Notes under the pieces: generated by a model
Told to the model about the DNA's origin: nothing
Seen by the model: only the letters and a program-made list of their open reading frames with translations
Databases searched by the model: none
Shown: in pieces, positions 35,214-44,541 of the stretch
Layout: each line of letters starts with the position of its first letter
Position numbering within the stretch: the first letter of the stretch is position 1
Position numbers and translations under genes: made by a program
NCBI GenBank assembly: GCA_039984715.1
Contig: JBDWUA010000024.1
Coordinates: 1-56,527 of the forward strand
From: JABSSA01 sp039984715
GTDB lineage: Bacteria; Pseudomonadota; Alphaproteobacteria; Rhodobacterales; Rhodobacteraceae
Direction: 5' to 3'
Length of the DNA stretch: 56,527 bases

Positions 35214-36865
35214 TCGGCGCTTTGATCAGATCGATTTGTGTTGCATTCATGCTGTCCCCGGCCGCCAAAGCGGATTGCCCGCCGAATGGGCAAAATCACG
35301 CGGCCTTTTACGACGATGATGCAGTGTTCACATCCGCGATTGCCAACGCTCCGGGCGGTTGGGATGTGCGACCCACAGGGATCACAGTGCCGCATCATCT
35401 ATTGGCACCCGACCTGATTGCCGATGGGATCGGGCGCGCCAAAGGGTATGCCTATGATCGCATCGTTTTGCTGTTTCCTGACCACTTTCGCGTGTTGGAC
35501 ACGCCGTTTGGAACAATAAGCGCCGGGTTCGACACCATCTTGGGGCCGGTTTTGCCGGACCAAAGCGTGGCCGCGTTTGCCGGCGATCCTGATGTGTCTG
35601 ACACCTGTGCCCTAGCGGATGATCACGGCCTGCGCGCGTTACTTCCGTTTGTGGCCGACGCGTTGCCCGACGTGCCGGTGCTTCCTGTGGCGATCTCGAT
35701 CCGCACAGGACAAAACGATTGGGAGACGTTGGCCGAAAACCTCGGGCCGTTCATTTCGGACCGCACGCTGGTTCTGCAATCAACCGACTTTTCGCATTAT
35801 TTGCCCCATCATGAGGCGCGCTTGCGGGACCAAGAAACGTTGAATGTTCTGGCGGCTGGCGACCTTAATGCGCTGGCGTCTTTGCGCCAACCTGATCACA
35901 TCGATTCGACCGGTGCGATGTATGTGCAGATGGCTATTCAGGACAAAGTGTTTGGCGCAGCACCCGTTATCTTGGCAAACCGCAATTCTCAGAGCTACAG
36001 CGCCGAACCTGCGGCAGAAACGACAAGCTATGTCGTGGCGGCGTTCACTTCGGCATCTGGCCCGGTGCCCGGCCCCTTGCGCGCCGAACGGCTGATCATT
36101 GGTGGCGATACGTTCTTTGGTCGCGCGATTGCTAAGGAACTGCCCGACGATCTGGCCCGCGTACGTCTCACAAAAAGCGTGCGTGAGGCCACCAAAGGTC
36201 TTCCGCTTGTTCTGAACCTCGAAGGCGTGCTGTTGCCGGATGTGCCTGACACGCTGCCGCATCTGACATTGGGTATGCCTGCCGAACTTGCCACGGATAT
36301 GCTGGCCGAATTTGGTACAATGACAGTGAGCCTTGCCAATAACCATTCCGAGGATTTGGGGCAGTCGGGCCTGCGTGAAACGCAAGACACGCTGAACCGT
36401 GCAGGGATCACATCCCTTCGATCAGGCGACCGGCTTTTGCGCCCTGGTTTGGCTTTGACTGCATTGTCGGATTTTCAGGAAGGTGCTGCCGCTGCGTTGG
36501 ACGACGACGATCTGGACGCAGTTCTGGTCAGCGACCCCACCCGCGCCAGCGTCGCGTTTATGCATTGGGGCCGTGAATTCAAAACCCAACCGGGACCACG
36601 CGAACAGCAATTGGTGACGAAACTGCAAGAACGAGGCGCCAGCATTGTGATCGGGGCGCATCCGCATCAGGCAAGCACTGGTCTGGAATTAAGAGGCGGC
36701 GGCGAAACGTTGGTTCTTTATTCGCTGGGCAACTTCTTTTTCGACCAACCTGCGCCCATTGCATCCGGCGCGCTGGCGGAATTGTCGGTCTTTCCTCAGG
36801 GCACCGTGTTTGTGCGGCAGCACAAAGTGGCGAACCTGTTCGATGTCGTGCGCGGCGTTGAATAG
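35210..36865 (+). CDS. Secreted fusion of a Memo-like domain and a CapA-type metallophosphatase domain
   Basis: A 551-aa protein with a signal peptide (to about residue 22). Residues about 50-285 resemble the Memo/AmmeMemoRadiSam protein B fold, related to LigB dioxygenases, with candidate metal residues His62/His63 (VPHHLLAP), His92 (PDHF), His139 and His197 (STDFSHY). Residues about 293-540 match CapA/PgsA calcineurin-like enzymes: Asp300 (GGDTFFG), Asn336/Glu338 (LNLEG), Asn377-His379 (LANNHSEDLG), His452 (MHWGREF), His484/His486 (GAHPHQ). CapA proteins act in poly-gamma-glutamate and related surface metabolism. The fusion and its coupling to a caspase gene are unusual. Reaction unknown. 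Confidence 0.83.
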   Translation: MIGALIRSICVAFMLSPAAKADCPPNGQNHAAFYDDDAVFTSAIANAPGGWDVRPTGITVPHHLLAPDLIADGIGRAKGYAYDRIVLLFPDHFRVLDTPFGTISAGFDTILGPVLPDQSVAAFAGDPDVSDTCALADDHGLRALLPFVADALPDVPVLPVAISIRTGQNDWETLAENLGPFISDRTLVLQSTDFSHYLPHHEARLRDQETLNVLAAGDLNALASLRQPDHIDSTGAMYVQMAIQDKVFGAAPVILANRNSQSYSAEPAAETTSYVVAAFTSASGPVPGPLRAERLIIGGDTFFGRAIAKELPDDLARVRLTKSVREATKGLPLVLNLEGVLLPDVPDTLPHLTLGMPAELATDMLAEFGTMTVSLANNHSEDLGQSGLRETQDTLNRAGITSLRSGDRLLRPGLALTALSDFQEGAAAALDDDDLDAVLVSDPTRASVAFMHWGREFKTQPGPREQQLVTKLQERGASIVIGAHPHQASTGLELRGGGETLVLYSLGNFFFDQPAPIASGALAELSVFPQGTVFVRQHKVANLFDVVRGVE

Positions 36866-36869
36866 ACGC

Positions 36870-38663
36870 CTAATTGCGCGGTCGAAAATAAAACAGACTG
36901 GACGGTGCGCTGTACCGGATTGATCCGTCGCGGAATTGCGCACCAATGCGGAAATCGTGGGTTGATGCCATGTCCGAGCGGATTTTGATTGGATAGACAA
37001 ACTGGCTCACGCTTGATCCTGCCCGGAACGGCAAATCGAAAAAATAGTTTTCCCGACCAACGGGCAGAACGATGTCCACATGGCTTAGGGCTTCTGGAAC
37101 GTCCGCCCACCCGGACCCAAGTTCGGCCAAATCGCCAAGATCCATGGTTGCCACATGAATATAGTTTTGAATGGGCTGTGTGGCGGATTGCCTTTGACCA
37201 GATGCGTCGGTCCAAGAAAACGAAAGGGTTCCATCAATGGCAAAGACCAACGCATTATCAAGCGACCCGATGAAAGGGCCAAGCGATCCAAGGTTCAAAT
37301 TGGACAACGTCCGCGTAAAGCATTGGTTTAACACCGCGCGCGACGCGCAGGGAAAGCGCGCGTTCTTAAGTGCGGGCACGTCGATCCCGTGCTGCGTCAG
37401 GACGGCTTCAAGGTTAAACGACCCTTCGCGATCAAACGGGCTGACTGGCACCGTGAACAGTTGGCTGCCCGATGTCCGCCCGGTTGGGTCGGTGATTTTG
37501 AAGGTGAATTCAGCGGCTTCGACTGCGCCCCAACCGTTGTTAAACAACCCGTAATTCGCATTGAATTTCGCTTCGCCATAATAGAACGACGTCTGAAGCA
37601 TTGGTTTGCGATAGGCCACGCTTGATGTGACCTCAAGCCAAAGCCGATCCAGTTGCGCCGGGCCGCCATTCATTTGCAGGATGACATTTAGATAAGCGTA
37701 CACCTCTTGCCACGGCTGATCGAATAACATCCACGCATCAGGGCCGGATTTCATCGGGCTTGTGCCGTTCCACGCATTCACCAGATCGGGGTTTTCGGTA
37801 TAGATCAAAGTCCGATCCGCACCCGGCGCTGCGACATAGCGGATTTCGGATTGCGCCGTCGTTTGTGCATCCAGCACAACGGCCAACGACGAACGGCTTG
37901 CCGCATCCCCGGATTGCGCTTTCAACAGCCCGGCCAAAGTCGAATCCAGATATACAGCGTCAAGGGCGCGATCAGTTTCGTGGCCATTGTCCCAGACCGA
38001 GGAATAAACCGTCCCGCCGGGAAGGGTGACCGTGAAGTCACCATGCGCCAAACCGCCCTTAAATGGTCCGTTCAGGATCGTGCGATCCCCAAGCACAAGC
38101 CGACCCGACCCCTCGCGTAAGCCATTGGCAAACCCGCCAACGTAATGTTCCCCATCCGCCGTGCGTTCTGTTCCGCTGCCATGTGGACGTCCGGCCACCC
38201 AATCGCCAACATACACTTTGCCAGATCGGTATTTGATCTCGCCATGCCCGTCAGGATACCCATCACGCAGGGTGCCGTGATACCGCGCGAACACGTTCCG
38301 TGTGTCATAAGACGGCACACCTTTTATGCGCCAGATCAGAACACCAGCACCCTGCGCGAAATCTGAACCTGCGGCTGTTGGGGTGTCGTTTGTGGGTTCA
38401 GGAGACCACTGAAAATCAAGAGATTGGCCGGGGAACATGTCCGCAATGCGCACCATTTGCCGCCGAACCGTCCGAGCGTCTGCATCGACCAACACATGAA
38501 CCCGAGCCGGTCCAGAGGCCGGGGGCGCGTCAGCCGCATGCAGAGCTATTTCCGATTTTGGTACATCCAAAAGCACTGCGCCGTCTGGTGCTTGGGCCAA
38601 CGTGGCCCCAGCAAACGCAAATACGGCAACGGAAATACTGCAAACCCCCTGCAAACGCGACAT
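36870..38663 (-). CDS. Secreted MORN-repeat protein
   Basis: About 597 aa. The ATG at 38661-38663 has GGGAGGAT five bases upstream and opens a signal peptide (cut near TLAQA). Roughly residues 125-220 hold MORN repeats (DGHGEIKYRSGKVYVGDW, RPHGSGTERTADGEHYVGGF, REGSGRLVLGD and a weaker fourth). The rest, about 370 residues, is beta-rich with two cysteines (PCAS, QCFT) and matches nothing I know. Its stop is 4 bp from that of the Memo-CapA gene, tail to tail, so it may work with that pair. MORN repeats often bind lipids or act as spacers. Confidence 0.75.
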   Translation of the reverse strand: MSRLQGVCSISVAVFAFAGATLAQAPDGAVLLDVPKSEIALHAADAPPASGPARVHVLVDADARTVRRQMVRIADMFPGQSLDFQWSPEPTNDTPTAAGSDFAQGAGVLIWRIKGVPSYDTRNVFARYHGTLRDGYPDGHGEIKYRSGKVYVGDWVAGRPHGSGTERTADGEHYVGGFANGLREGSGRLVLGDRTILNGPFKGGLAHGDFTVTLPGGTVYSSVWDNGHETDRALDAVYLDSTLAGLLKAQSGDAASRSSLAVVLDAQTTAQSEIRYVAAPGADRTLIYTENPDLVNAWNGTSPMKSGPDAWMLFDQPWQEVYAYLNVILQMNGGPAQLDRLWLEVTSSVAYRKPMLQTSFYYGEAKFNANYGLFNNGWGAVEAAEFTFKITDPTGRTSGSQLFTVPVSPFDREGSFNLEAVLTQHGIDVPALKNARFPCASRAVLNQCFTRTLSNLNLGSLGPFIGSLDNALVFAIDGTLSFSWTDASGQRQSATQPIQNYIHVATMDLGDLAELGSGWADVPEALSHVDIVLPVGRENYFFDLPFRAGSSVSQFVYPIKIRSDMASTHDFRIGAQFRDGSIRYSAPSSLFYFRPRN

Positions 38664-38958
38664 GAAAGATCCTCCCAAACCAATCCCGCACTATGAATAC
38701 ATCCACACAGCGTTTCAGGAAGGAAAAATATCAACGCCCATATCAAAAGCCCGTTTGCCAGCCTTTGAACTGGCGGTCTGCGTAAAGTCATCACGCAGTC
38801 AAAGATATCGCTCGTTTCGGAAAATCGCTGTGTCACACCCATTTAGGTGCCGTTTAAAGGCAACTTCTACCCAAAGACGCGGCAAGGATGCAGACCGCAG
38901 GATTGCAGCTTGGTGGCGCGCGTGGTTTCCTCACATACTCACTTACGTCGGATAGATT

Positions 38959-39768
38959 ATGTTAAGCCACCAGGAGCTTTTGGCGCGTCGCAACGCCGCC
39001 ACTGACATTTTACGAAAAGCGGGTGACGCGGCGCGCGTGCGGTTTATGAGCCGCGATTATGAGACCGAAAGCAAAGGCACTCAGGATTTTGTGTCTGTTG
39101 TGGATCGGGAAACCGAACATTTTATTGAAACCGAACTGACCAAAGCCTTTCCCGATGACACGATCATGGGCGAAGAAAGCGGCGGAGTTTTGGGATCAAT
39201 GACGTGGATCGTTGACCCTATTGATGGGACGTCGAATTTTGTGCGCGGCATTGGGCACTGGTGCTTGTCGGCGGCTCTTGTTGTGGACAACCGCGCCGTT
39301 GTTGGCGTGATTTACGACCCGATGCTGGATGAAATGTTCACCTGTCACTTGGGCGGAGGGGCAACCTTGAATGACCGTCCTATGCGCGTATCAGACACGA
39401 CATCCCCGCAATCTGCTTTGCTTGGCATCAGTTTCAATTTCCAAAACTCCAAAGACAGCGTCAGTCGCGTGGTGGGGGATCTGATCGCAAACGGAACCAG
39501 CTTTCGCATGTTGGGCGCGGGCGCGTTATCGCTGGCGCATTGTGCCGCAGGTCGGACTGATGGCTTTTGGGAGGCGTTCATGAAACCTTGGGATGCTGCG
39601 GCTGGCCTTGCGTTGGTCGCAGAAGCGGGTGGAGCCACCTGTGATTACAGTGCATCGGACGGGTTTGCCCATGGTAACGCGGTTCTGGTGAGCAATGGCT
39701 CGCTAAGTGCTTATTTTTCTGGCATCACTCATGTTGCAATGCGAAATTCCACAGGGTCCAAAACGTGA
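38959..39768 (+). CDS. Inositol monophosphatase family protein
   Basis: A 269-aa Mg2+-dependent phosphatase. Motif A is WIVDPIDGTSNFVRGIGHW (D-P-I-D-G-T-x-N-F), with the preceding metal Glu-Glu in MGEESGG and the C-terminal KPWDAAAGLALVAEAGG (W-D-x-A-x-G). Substrates in this family include inositol phosphates, histidinol phosphate and 3'-phosphoadenosine phosphate; this one cannot be assigned. Its stop overlaps the GTG of the Na/Pi cotransporter gene, so phosphate release and phosphate transport may be linked. Confidence 0.9.
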   Translation: MLSHQELLARRNAATDILRKAGDAARVRFMSRDYETESKGTQDFVSVVDRETEHFIETELTKAFPDDTIMGEESGGVLGSMTWIVDPIDGTSNFVRGIGHWCLSAALVVDNRAVVGVIYDPMLDEMFTCHLGGGATLNDRPMRVSDTTSPQSALLGISFNFQNSKDSVSRVVGDLIANGTSFRMLGAGALSLAHCAAGRTDGFWEAFMKPWDAAAGLALVAEAGGATCDYSASDGFAHGNAVLVSNGSLSAYFSGITHVAMRNSTGSKT

Positions 39769-41387
39769 CGATACTCAGCTTTATAATTCAAGTGATGAGC
39801 GGGGCGACGATGCTTTTGTTCGCCGTCCACGTCATGCGTATCGGCATCGAAGCACGGCTTGGCGGGTGGGTCAGGCGCACGCTTAACAACGACAGTTCTG
39901 CGTTGGGTCTGGCGGGCAAAGGCGGCGTGCTTGGGTTTGCCATGCAAGGGGGCACGGTTGTGTTGCTGATGGCCGCGGCCATGGCATCAAGCGGGACATT
40001 GTCTGTGGCCTCGGCGGCCATATTGGGCATCGGAGCTGAGGTCGGATCAGCGATTGCCGTCAACGTGCTGCATCTCAGCCCTGCGCTTCTTGGGCCGTTG
40101 TTGATCCTTGTGGGCGGCTGGCTTTTCCTGAACTGCGCTGAAACCTCAAAAACCCGAGAAACCGGGCGCATTATCTTGGGTCTTGGCCTGATATTCCTTG
40201 CCCTGTCGCTGATCCGCGCGGCGGTTTCGCCGCTGCAAGGGTCGCCGCATATGGCGGGCGCGCTGGACCTGATTGGCAGCGATCCGGTGAATGCCGCGTT
40301 GTTGGGCATCGCACTCAGCTTTTTGATGCATTCCAGCCTTGTCGCATTGCTGACGGCGGCGGCGTTCCTGGGGCATTCGACCTTGCCACCGGTCATCGTG
40401 ATTGGGTTTGTGTTGGGCTGCAATATGGGCAGCGCCGTCCTGCCCCTTTGGTTGTTGCGCGGTGCGGATCAAGTCACCAAAACCGTCGCGCGCAGTGTCG
40501 CGGCGCTGCGGTCCGGGCTTGCCGTGGTGCTGTTGCTTGCTTTGATCGTCATTGGATCAGATGGATTGACGATCCTGCATGGGGCCACGCCGGTCGATAT
40601 CTTGCTCTATGGGCATTTGGCATTCAATCTGGCGCTGCTGGTCGGCACGCCATGTGTCCGCCCAATCAACCGCTTTTTCACCCCGCAAAAAACCACAACG
40701 ACGCAAGTTCAGCTGAAATCCTCGCAATTGCAGGAATCCCCTGAACTGGTTTTGGCCGAATTCAAACGACGCGTGAACGGGATGCTCGAGATTTTGGGCG
40801 TCATGATCAGCGCGGTAACGGCAAAGGTTCCCGACCGCGCAGCCCTGATCGAAGGTGAAGCGCAGACAAACCAGAACCTGACCGAGCTGCGCAAACAATT
40901 TGCGCGATTGCCTGACCTGCCCGAAGAGATCCTTGAGCAAGTCCAAGACATGCTGGATTACGCGATCCGGATCGAACGCAGCGCTGATATTCTGTCCAGC
41001 AAATATATCCGCATCCGGTTGGAAGAAGAAAAAGGCTATTTCACCCTGACATCGCAAGGGGCCAAGTCCATCAAAACCCAAGTGGCGGACCTGAAAAAGG
41101 CAACCGTTCTGGCCCAGCATGTGTTTTGGAAAGAAGACCAATCCGGCGCGCGTCAACTGATCCAGATGAAGCAAGAGATGACCGCATTGGAACAGGCCAA
41201 CAGGCGCGACCATTTCGAAGAAATACGCATGTGTAATGCGACCGCTCTGGAATGCAGCGACCAATACATCGAAATCGCGGCGGCATTGAAAGAGATCACA
41301 AGCAAGCTGGCCACAATCGGGTATGTTGTTCTGGACCGTCATGGCGGCCTTAAAAAGACCCGCGTCAAAACTGCGGATCGCGGTTAA
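39765..41387 (+). CDS. Na/Pi cotransporter family protein with PhoU-like C-terminal domain
   Basis: A 540-aa protein. Residues about 1-310 hold membrane segments with the twin QGGT/HSS motifs of the NptA/PNaS family (FAMQGGTVVLLMAAAM and FLMHSSLVALLTAAAF). Residues about 330-540 are helical and PhoU-like (ERSADILSSKYIRIRLEEEKGYF). Family members move sodium with phosphate, often as exporters or low-affinity importers. GTG start overlaps the stop of the IMPase-family gene by 4 bases (GTGA). Confidence 0.9.
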   Translation: MTILSFIIQVMSGATMLLFAVHVMRIGIEARLGGWVRRTLNNDSSALGLAGKGGVLGFAMQGGTVVLLMAAAMASSGTLSVASAAILGIGAEVGSAIAVNVLHLSPALLGPLLILVGGWLFLNCAETSKTRETGRIILGLGLIFLALSLIRAAVSPLQGSPHMAGALDLIGSDPVNAALLGIALSFLMHSSLVALLTAAAFLGHSTLPPVIVIGFVLGCNMGSAVLPLWLLRGADQVTKTVARSVAALRSGLAVVLLLALIVIGSDGLTILHGATPVDILLYGHLAFNLALLVGTPCVRPINRFFTPQKTTTTQVQLKSSQLQESPELVLAEFKRRVNGMLEILGVMISAVTAKVPDRAALIEGEAQTNQNLTELRKQFARLPDLPEEILEQVQDMLDYAIRIERSADILSSKYIRIRLEEEKGYFTLTSQGAKSIKTQVADLKKATVLAQHVFWKEDQSGARQLIQMKQEMTALEQANRRDHFEEIRMCNATALECSDQYIEIAAALKEITSKLATIGYVVLDRHGGLKKTRVKTADRG

Positions 41388-41455
41388 AACTCGCAACCGG
41401 TGCATTCAACCACCATTTTTGGTTTTGGGTGAGCCTATGAGAAAGTGAATTGATC

Positions 41456-42622
41456 ATGAACATCCTGCCCATCATCCAAGAGTGCACAGACGAGTTGACC
41501 GAGATTTTCAAGGACCTGCATGCGCATCCTGAAATCGGGTTCTTGGAAACGCGGACGGCTGGGATCGTGGCGCAAAAACTGCGCGATATGGGTGTGGACG
41601 AAGTGCATACAGGCATCGGCAAAACCGGCGTTGTGGGTGTGATCAAGGGCAAAGGCGACAGTGCGCGGCGCATCGGACTGCGCGCCGATATGGATGCGTT
41701 GCCCATCCACGAAGAAACCAACCTGCCCTATTCGTCAAAAAACCCTGGCGTTATGCATGCCTGCGGTCATGACGGACACACGACGATGTTGCTGGGTGCG
41801 GCCAAGCACCTTGTGAACACGCGTGACTTTGACGGAACGGCGATCTTGATCTTTCAACCCGCCGAAGAAGGTCTGGGCGGTGCGCGCGGCATGATTGCGG
41901 ATGGATTGTTTGATCGGTTTCCCTGTGACGAACTTTATGGAATTCATAACTACCCAGACGGCGAACCGGGCAAAGTCAGTGTCTGCAAAGGCGCTTCAAT
42001 GGCGGGTGCGGCGTTCTTTGATGTGCATATCAAAGGTGTGGGCAGTCACGCCGCTATGCCAAATCAATCCAAAGACCCTGTGATTGTCGCCTCCGCTTTG
42101 GTGGGGCAGATTCAGACGATCCTGTCGCGCAATGTGGCCCCCTTGGACACCTGTGTTATGTCAGTGACGCAAATCCATTCCGGCGCGGCCTATAATGTGG
42201 TCCCCGAAGAGGCGACTTTGTCGGGCACGGTGCGCTATTTCAAAGACGACGTGTACGCCTTGGCCGAACAACGGATGCAGGAATTATGCGACGGGTTTGC
42301 CAAAGCGTATGACGTCGAAATCAAGCTGGATATGCGCAATGTCTTTGACGTTTTGATGAATGACGTCGATTTGTCGGATGCCTATCTTGAGGCGGCGGCG
42401 GACATTGTCGGGGCCGAGAATGTCACAGACCAAGTTGACCCGGCCACAGGATCCGAAGATTTTGCGGACATGTTAAAAGCGATACCGGGATCTTATTGCA
42501 CGGTTGGGCATTCTGGGTATCTGCCGTTGCACAATTCGGGGTTTTTCCTTGATCCCGAGATCCTGCCGGTTGGGGCATCGATCATGGCGCGCATCGCCGA
42601 AAAACGCATGCCGTTAGGATAG
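41456..42622 (+). CDS. M20 family amidohydrolase (hippurate hydrolase-like)
   Basis: A 388-aa metallopeptidase-family hydrolase. Visible metal-site blocks: the DLHAHPEIGF motif, RADMDALPI, MHACGHDGHTTMLLG (Cys-Gly-His-Asp-Gly-His), FQPAEEGLGGARGM, and the dimerisation part with VKGVGSHAAMP-type sequence; C-terminal GSEDFADM. It removes acyl groups from N-acyl amino acids such as hippurate, or IAA-amino acids. The ATG at 41456 is chosen; an in-frame TTG lies two codons upstream. It may be co-transcribed with the transporter gene 68 bp upstream. Confidence 0.92.
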   Translation: MNILPIIQECTDELTEIFKDLHAHPEIGFLETRTAGIVAQKLRDMGVDEVHTGIGKTGVVGVIKGKGDSARRIGLRADMDALPIHEETNLPYSSKNPGVMHACGHDGHTTMLLGAAKHLVNTRDFDGTAILIFQPAEEGLGGARGMIADGLFDRFPCDELYGIHNYPDGEPGKVSVCKGASMAGAAFFDVHIKGVGSHAAMPNQSKDPVIVASALVGQIQTILSRNVAPLDTCVMSVTQIHSGAAYNVVPEEATLSGTVRYFKDDVYALAEQRMQELCDGFAKAYDVEIKLDMRNVFDVLMNDVDLSDAYLEAAADIVGAENVTDQVDPATGSEDFADMLKAIPGSYCTVGHSGYLPLHNSGFFLDPEILPVGASIMARIAEKRMPLG

Positions 42623-42663
42623 GATCAGTTCCCCTATTTAGGGCCCGTTTTTAGTGCCCGTGC

Positions 42664-43011
42664 TTAGTGAACGTATAATGGCCTGCAACAGGTCTCTTCG
42701 AACATAAAGTTCTGGTCCGGGTTCAACATTTGCGGCGCGTTTTCGATGCACCAACGGGCCGCATCCTCGCTTTGCAGGGCCAGCAGGCCAACTGCGTCAC
42801 GTGCATTCACCAAATACCCTTTGCGCATTATCGTCTTGCCGCGCAAATGATGCCAGATTTGACCGGGAATGGACCGTGGTCCGCCGACTGAGCTGACTGT
42901 CGGAACGGTAACCGGGGTGTCGTCCAATGTCTGGACTTTCACCCCAATCCAAGCTGTGCGGACCCATTCGGGGGATTCACCGGGTGGTGTCGAGGTGATT
43001 TCAATGATCAT
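42664..43011 (-). CDS. Hypothetical protein
   Basis: A 115-aa soluble protein, convergent with the amidohydrolase gene. Acceptable protein-like composition, with tryptophans near the start (SPEWVRTAWIGVKV) and paired cysteines near the end (EETCCRP). I recognise no domain. The ATG start is the first in the frame. Confidence 0.55.
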   Translation of the reverse strand: MIIEITSTPPGESPEWVRTAWIGVKVQTLDDTPVTVPTVSSVGGPRSIPGQIWHHLRGKTIMRKGYLVNARDAVGLLALQSEDAARWCIENAPQMLNPDQNFMFEETCCRPLYVH

Positions 43012-43199
43012 GGCGTTTACTTAACCCAATCAACACGTGCAATGAAAGAGGTCAGTTAATCATTCGCCCTCATGCACGATATGTATTATTTTGGTCTCTA
43101 ACACGCTTAATGATGGTTTGACATGCGTGTGAAACCCACTCTGGTCGTTCGGTGCGCGCGGCCCCATATTGATGGCACCGCAAAAGGAGACTGCAGACA

Positions 43200-44150
43200 A
43201 TGACACGCAATACCGCCGAGATGCTATTTGGTGCCCTGATCGCAGATGCAGCCACTTTGGGTGTGCATTGGTTGTATGATCCTGAACGTATCGCCGACAT
43301 CGCAAAGGCGCAAAAGGGACGCACGGCGTTTACGCCTGTGGACGCGGCCAATTACGCCGACACCAAAGGCTATTTTGCCCATGCGGCCCGCAAGAACGGA
43401 CAGCAGACCCAATATGGCGAAGTGTTGCATTTGGCGCTGCAGGTGATTGACCGCGAAGGCGCGTTTGATGTGGCGGCCTATCAGGCAGCCTTTGCGGCGC
43501 ATTTTGGGGCGGGTGGTTCGTATCACGGCTATATCGATCGCCCGACACGTGGCGCTTTGGCCCGTATAGAGGCTCAGGAATCTCCCTCCGGCATTGACGA
43601 CGATCAATTACCGGCCCTTGCGACCCTGCCCGCGATCTTGGCGCGGTATGTCGGGTCATCGGATGTGGACGATCTGCGTCTAACCGCGATGGAGGTCACC
43701 AATGTGAATGACATCGCGGTGCATTATGGCGACGCATGTGCCGATGTGCTGACGCGCGTGTTGTCCGGTGAAACCTTGCCCGAAGCGTTGAATGCGGCGG
43801 CCGCAGCGGCGCATTCTGATATCCGGGATGCGCTGTCACAAGCGTTGACCACAAACGAGATGGATTCCACCGTTTATGCTGGTCAAACCGGACGCGCCTG
43901 CCACCTGCCTATGGCCGGACCTTTGATGTTCCACATTCTGGCGCGGTCCAACAGTTTTGCCGAAGCGATTGAACGCAATAATCTGGCAGGTGGGGACAAT
44001 GCAGGACGCTCTGTGTTTCTGGGGGCCGTGATGGGGGCGTGTCATGGCGTCGGGTCAGACACGGGTGTGCCGCTGGAATGGGCACTGCAACTGGAAGGCC
44101 GCGCAGATGTCTGGCGTTTGTGTCAATCCGTGGCAGATTGGGCCGCTTAG
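43200..44150 (+). CDS. ADP-ribosylglycohydrolase/J1-crystallin-like protein (copy 2)
   Basis: A 316-aa paralogue of the protein at 14425-15390, similar along its whole length: shared GALIADAATLGVHWLYDPERIA start, TQYGEVLHLAL, MEVTNVNDIA, MAGPLMFHIL and AGGDNAGRSVFLGA. As in copy 1, the TDDT metal motif of active DraG enzymes is replaced (TQYGE), and the C-terminal GGDTDT motif reads GGDNAG. The GGAGACTG ribosome binding site supports the ATG at 43200. Two diverged copies with the same lost motifs argue for a shared, possibly non-hydrolytic role rather than decay. Confidence 0.83.
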   Translation: MTRNTAEMLFGALIADAATLGVHWLYDPERIADIAKAQKGRTAFTPVDAANYADTKGYFAHAARKNGQQTQYGEVLHLALQVIDREGAFDVAAYQAAFAAHFGAGGSYHGYIDRPTRGALARIEAQESPSGIDDDQLPALATLPAILARYVGSSDVDDLRLTAMEVTNVNDIAVHYGDACADVLTRVLSGETLPEALNAAAAAAHSDIRDALSQALTTNEMDSTVYAGQTGRACHLPMAGPLMFHILARSNSFAEAIERNNLAGGDNAGRSVFLGAVMGACHGVGSDTGVPLEWALQLEGRADVWRLCQSVADWAA

Positions 44151-44154
44151 AGCC

Positions 44155-44541
44155 TCATAGCGGCGTTGACCCGTCGCTAAGCCATTGGGCGAATTGAGCT
44201 TCGCTGATGGTGCTTTCGGCCAGACCTTCCATAACCTGGACACCTTTTATCGTGTCTGGCCGAAACGCGTATCCATTCAGCCGCAGATAGGTCACCGCCG
44301 TCACAAAGGCCGTGCGCTTGTTGCCGTCGACAAAGGCATGGGCCTTGGCAATGCCAAAAGCATAAGCCGCTGCGACATCAAAATGTGTGGCCTCTTGGTC
44401 ATGGGCCGCGCGGTTCAACGCCCGTGCGGCACCCGATTCCAACAATGCGCGATCCCGCAATCCAGATGCCCCACCATGACGCGAGATTTGGCGATCATGA
44501 ACCGTGACGATAACGGATAACGGCACCCAAATCCGGGTCAC
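44155..44541 (-). CDS. Doc-type (Fic fold) toxin
   Basis: A 128-aa death-on-curing family toxin. The active-site motif HAFVDGNKRTA (H-x-F-x-D-G-N-K-R) is intact. Doc toxins phosphorylate elongation factor Tu and stop translation. It starts with GTG at 44539-44541, overlapping the TGA of the antitoxin gene (GTGA). On a plasmid this pair would kill plasmid-free daughter cells. Confidence 0.92.
   Translation of the reverse strand: MTRIWVPLSVIVTVHDRQISRHGGASGLRDRALLESGAARALNRAAHDQEATHFDVAAAYAFGIAKAHAFVDGNKRTAFVTAVTYLRLNGYAFRPDTIKGVQVMEGLAESTISEAQFAQWLSDGSTPL

Noticed and set aside
39788..40423. 211-codon open frame antisense to the Na/Pi cotransporter
   Set aside because: Proline- and asparagine-rich low-complexity shadow of a membrane protein gene; no start signal.
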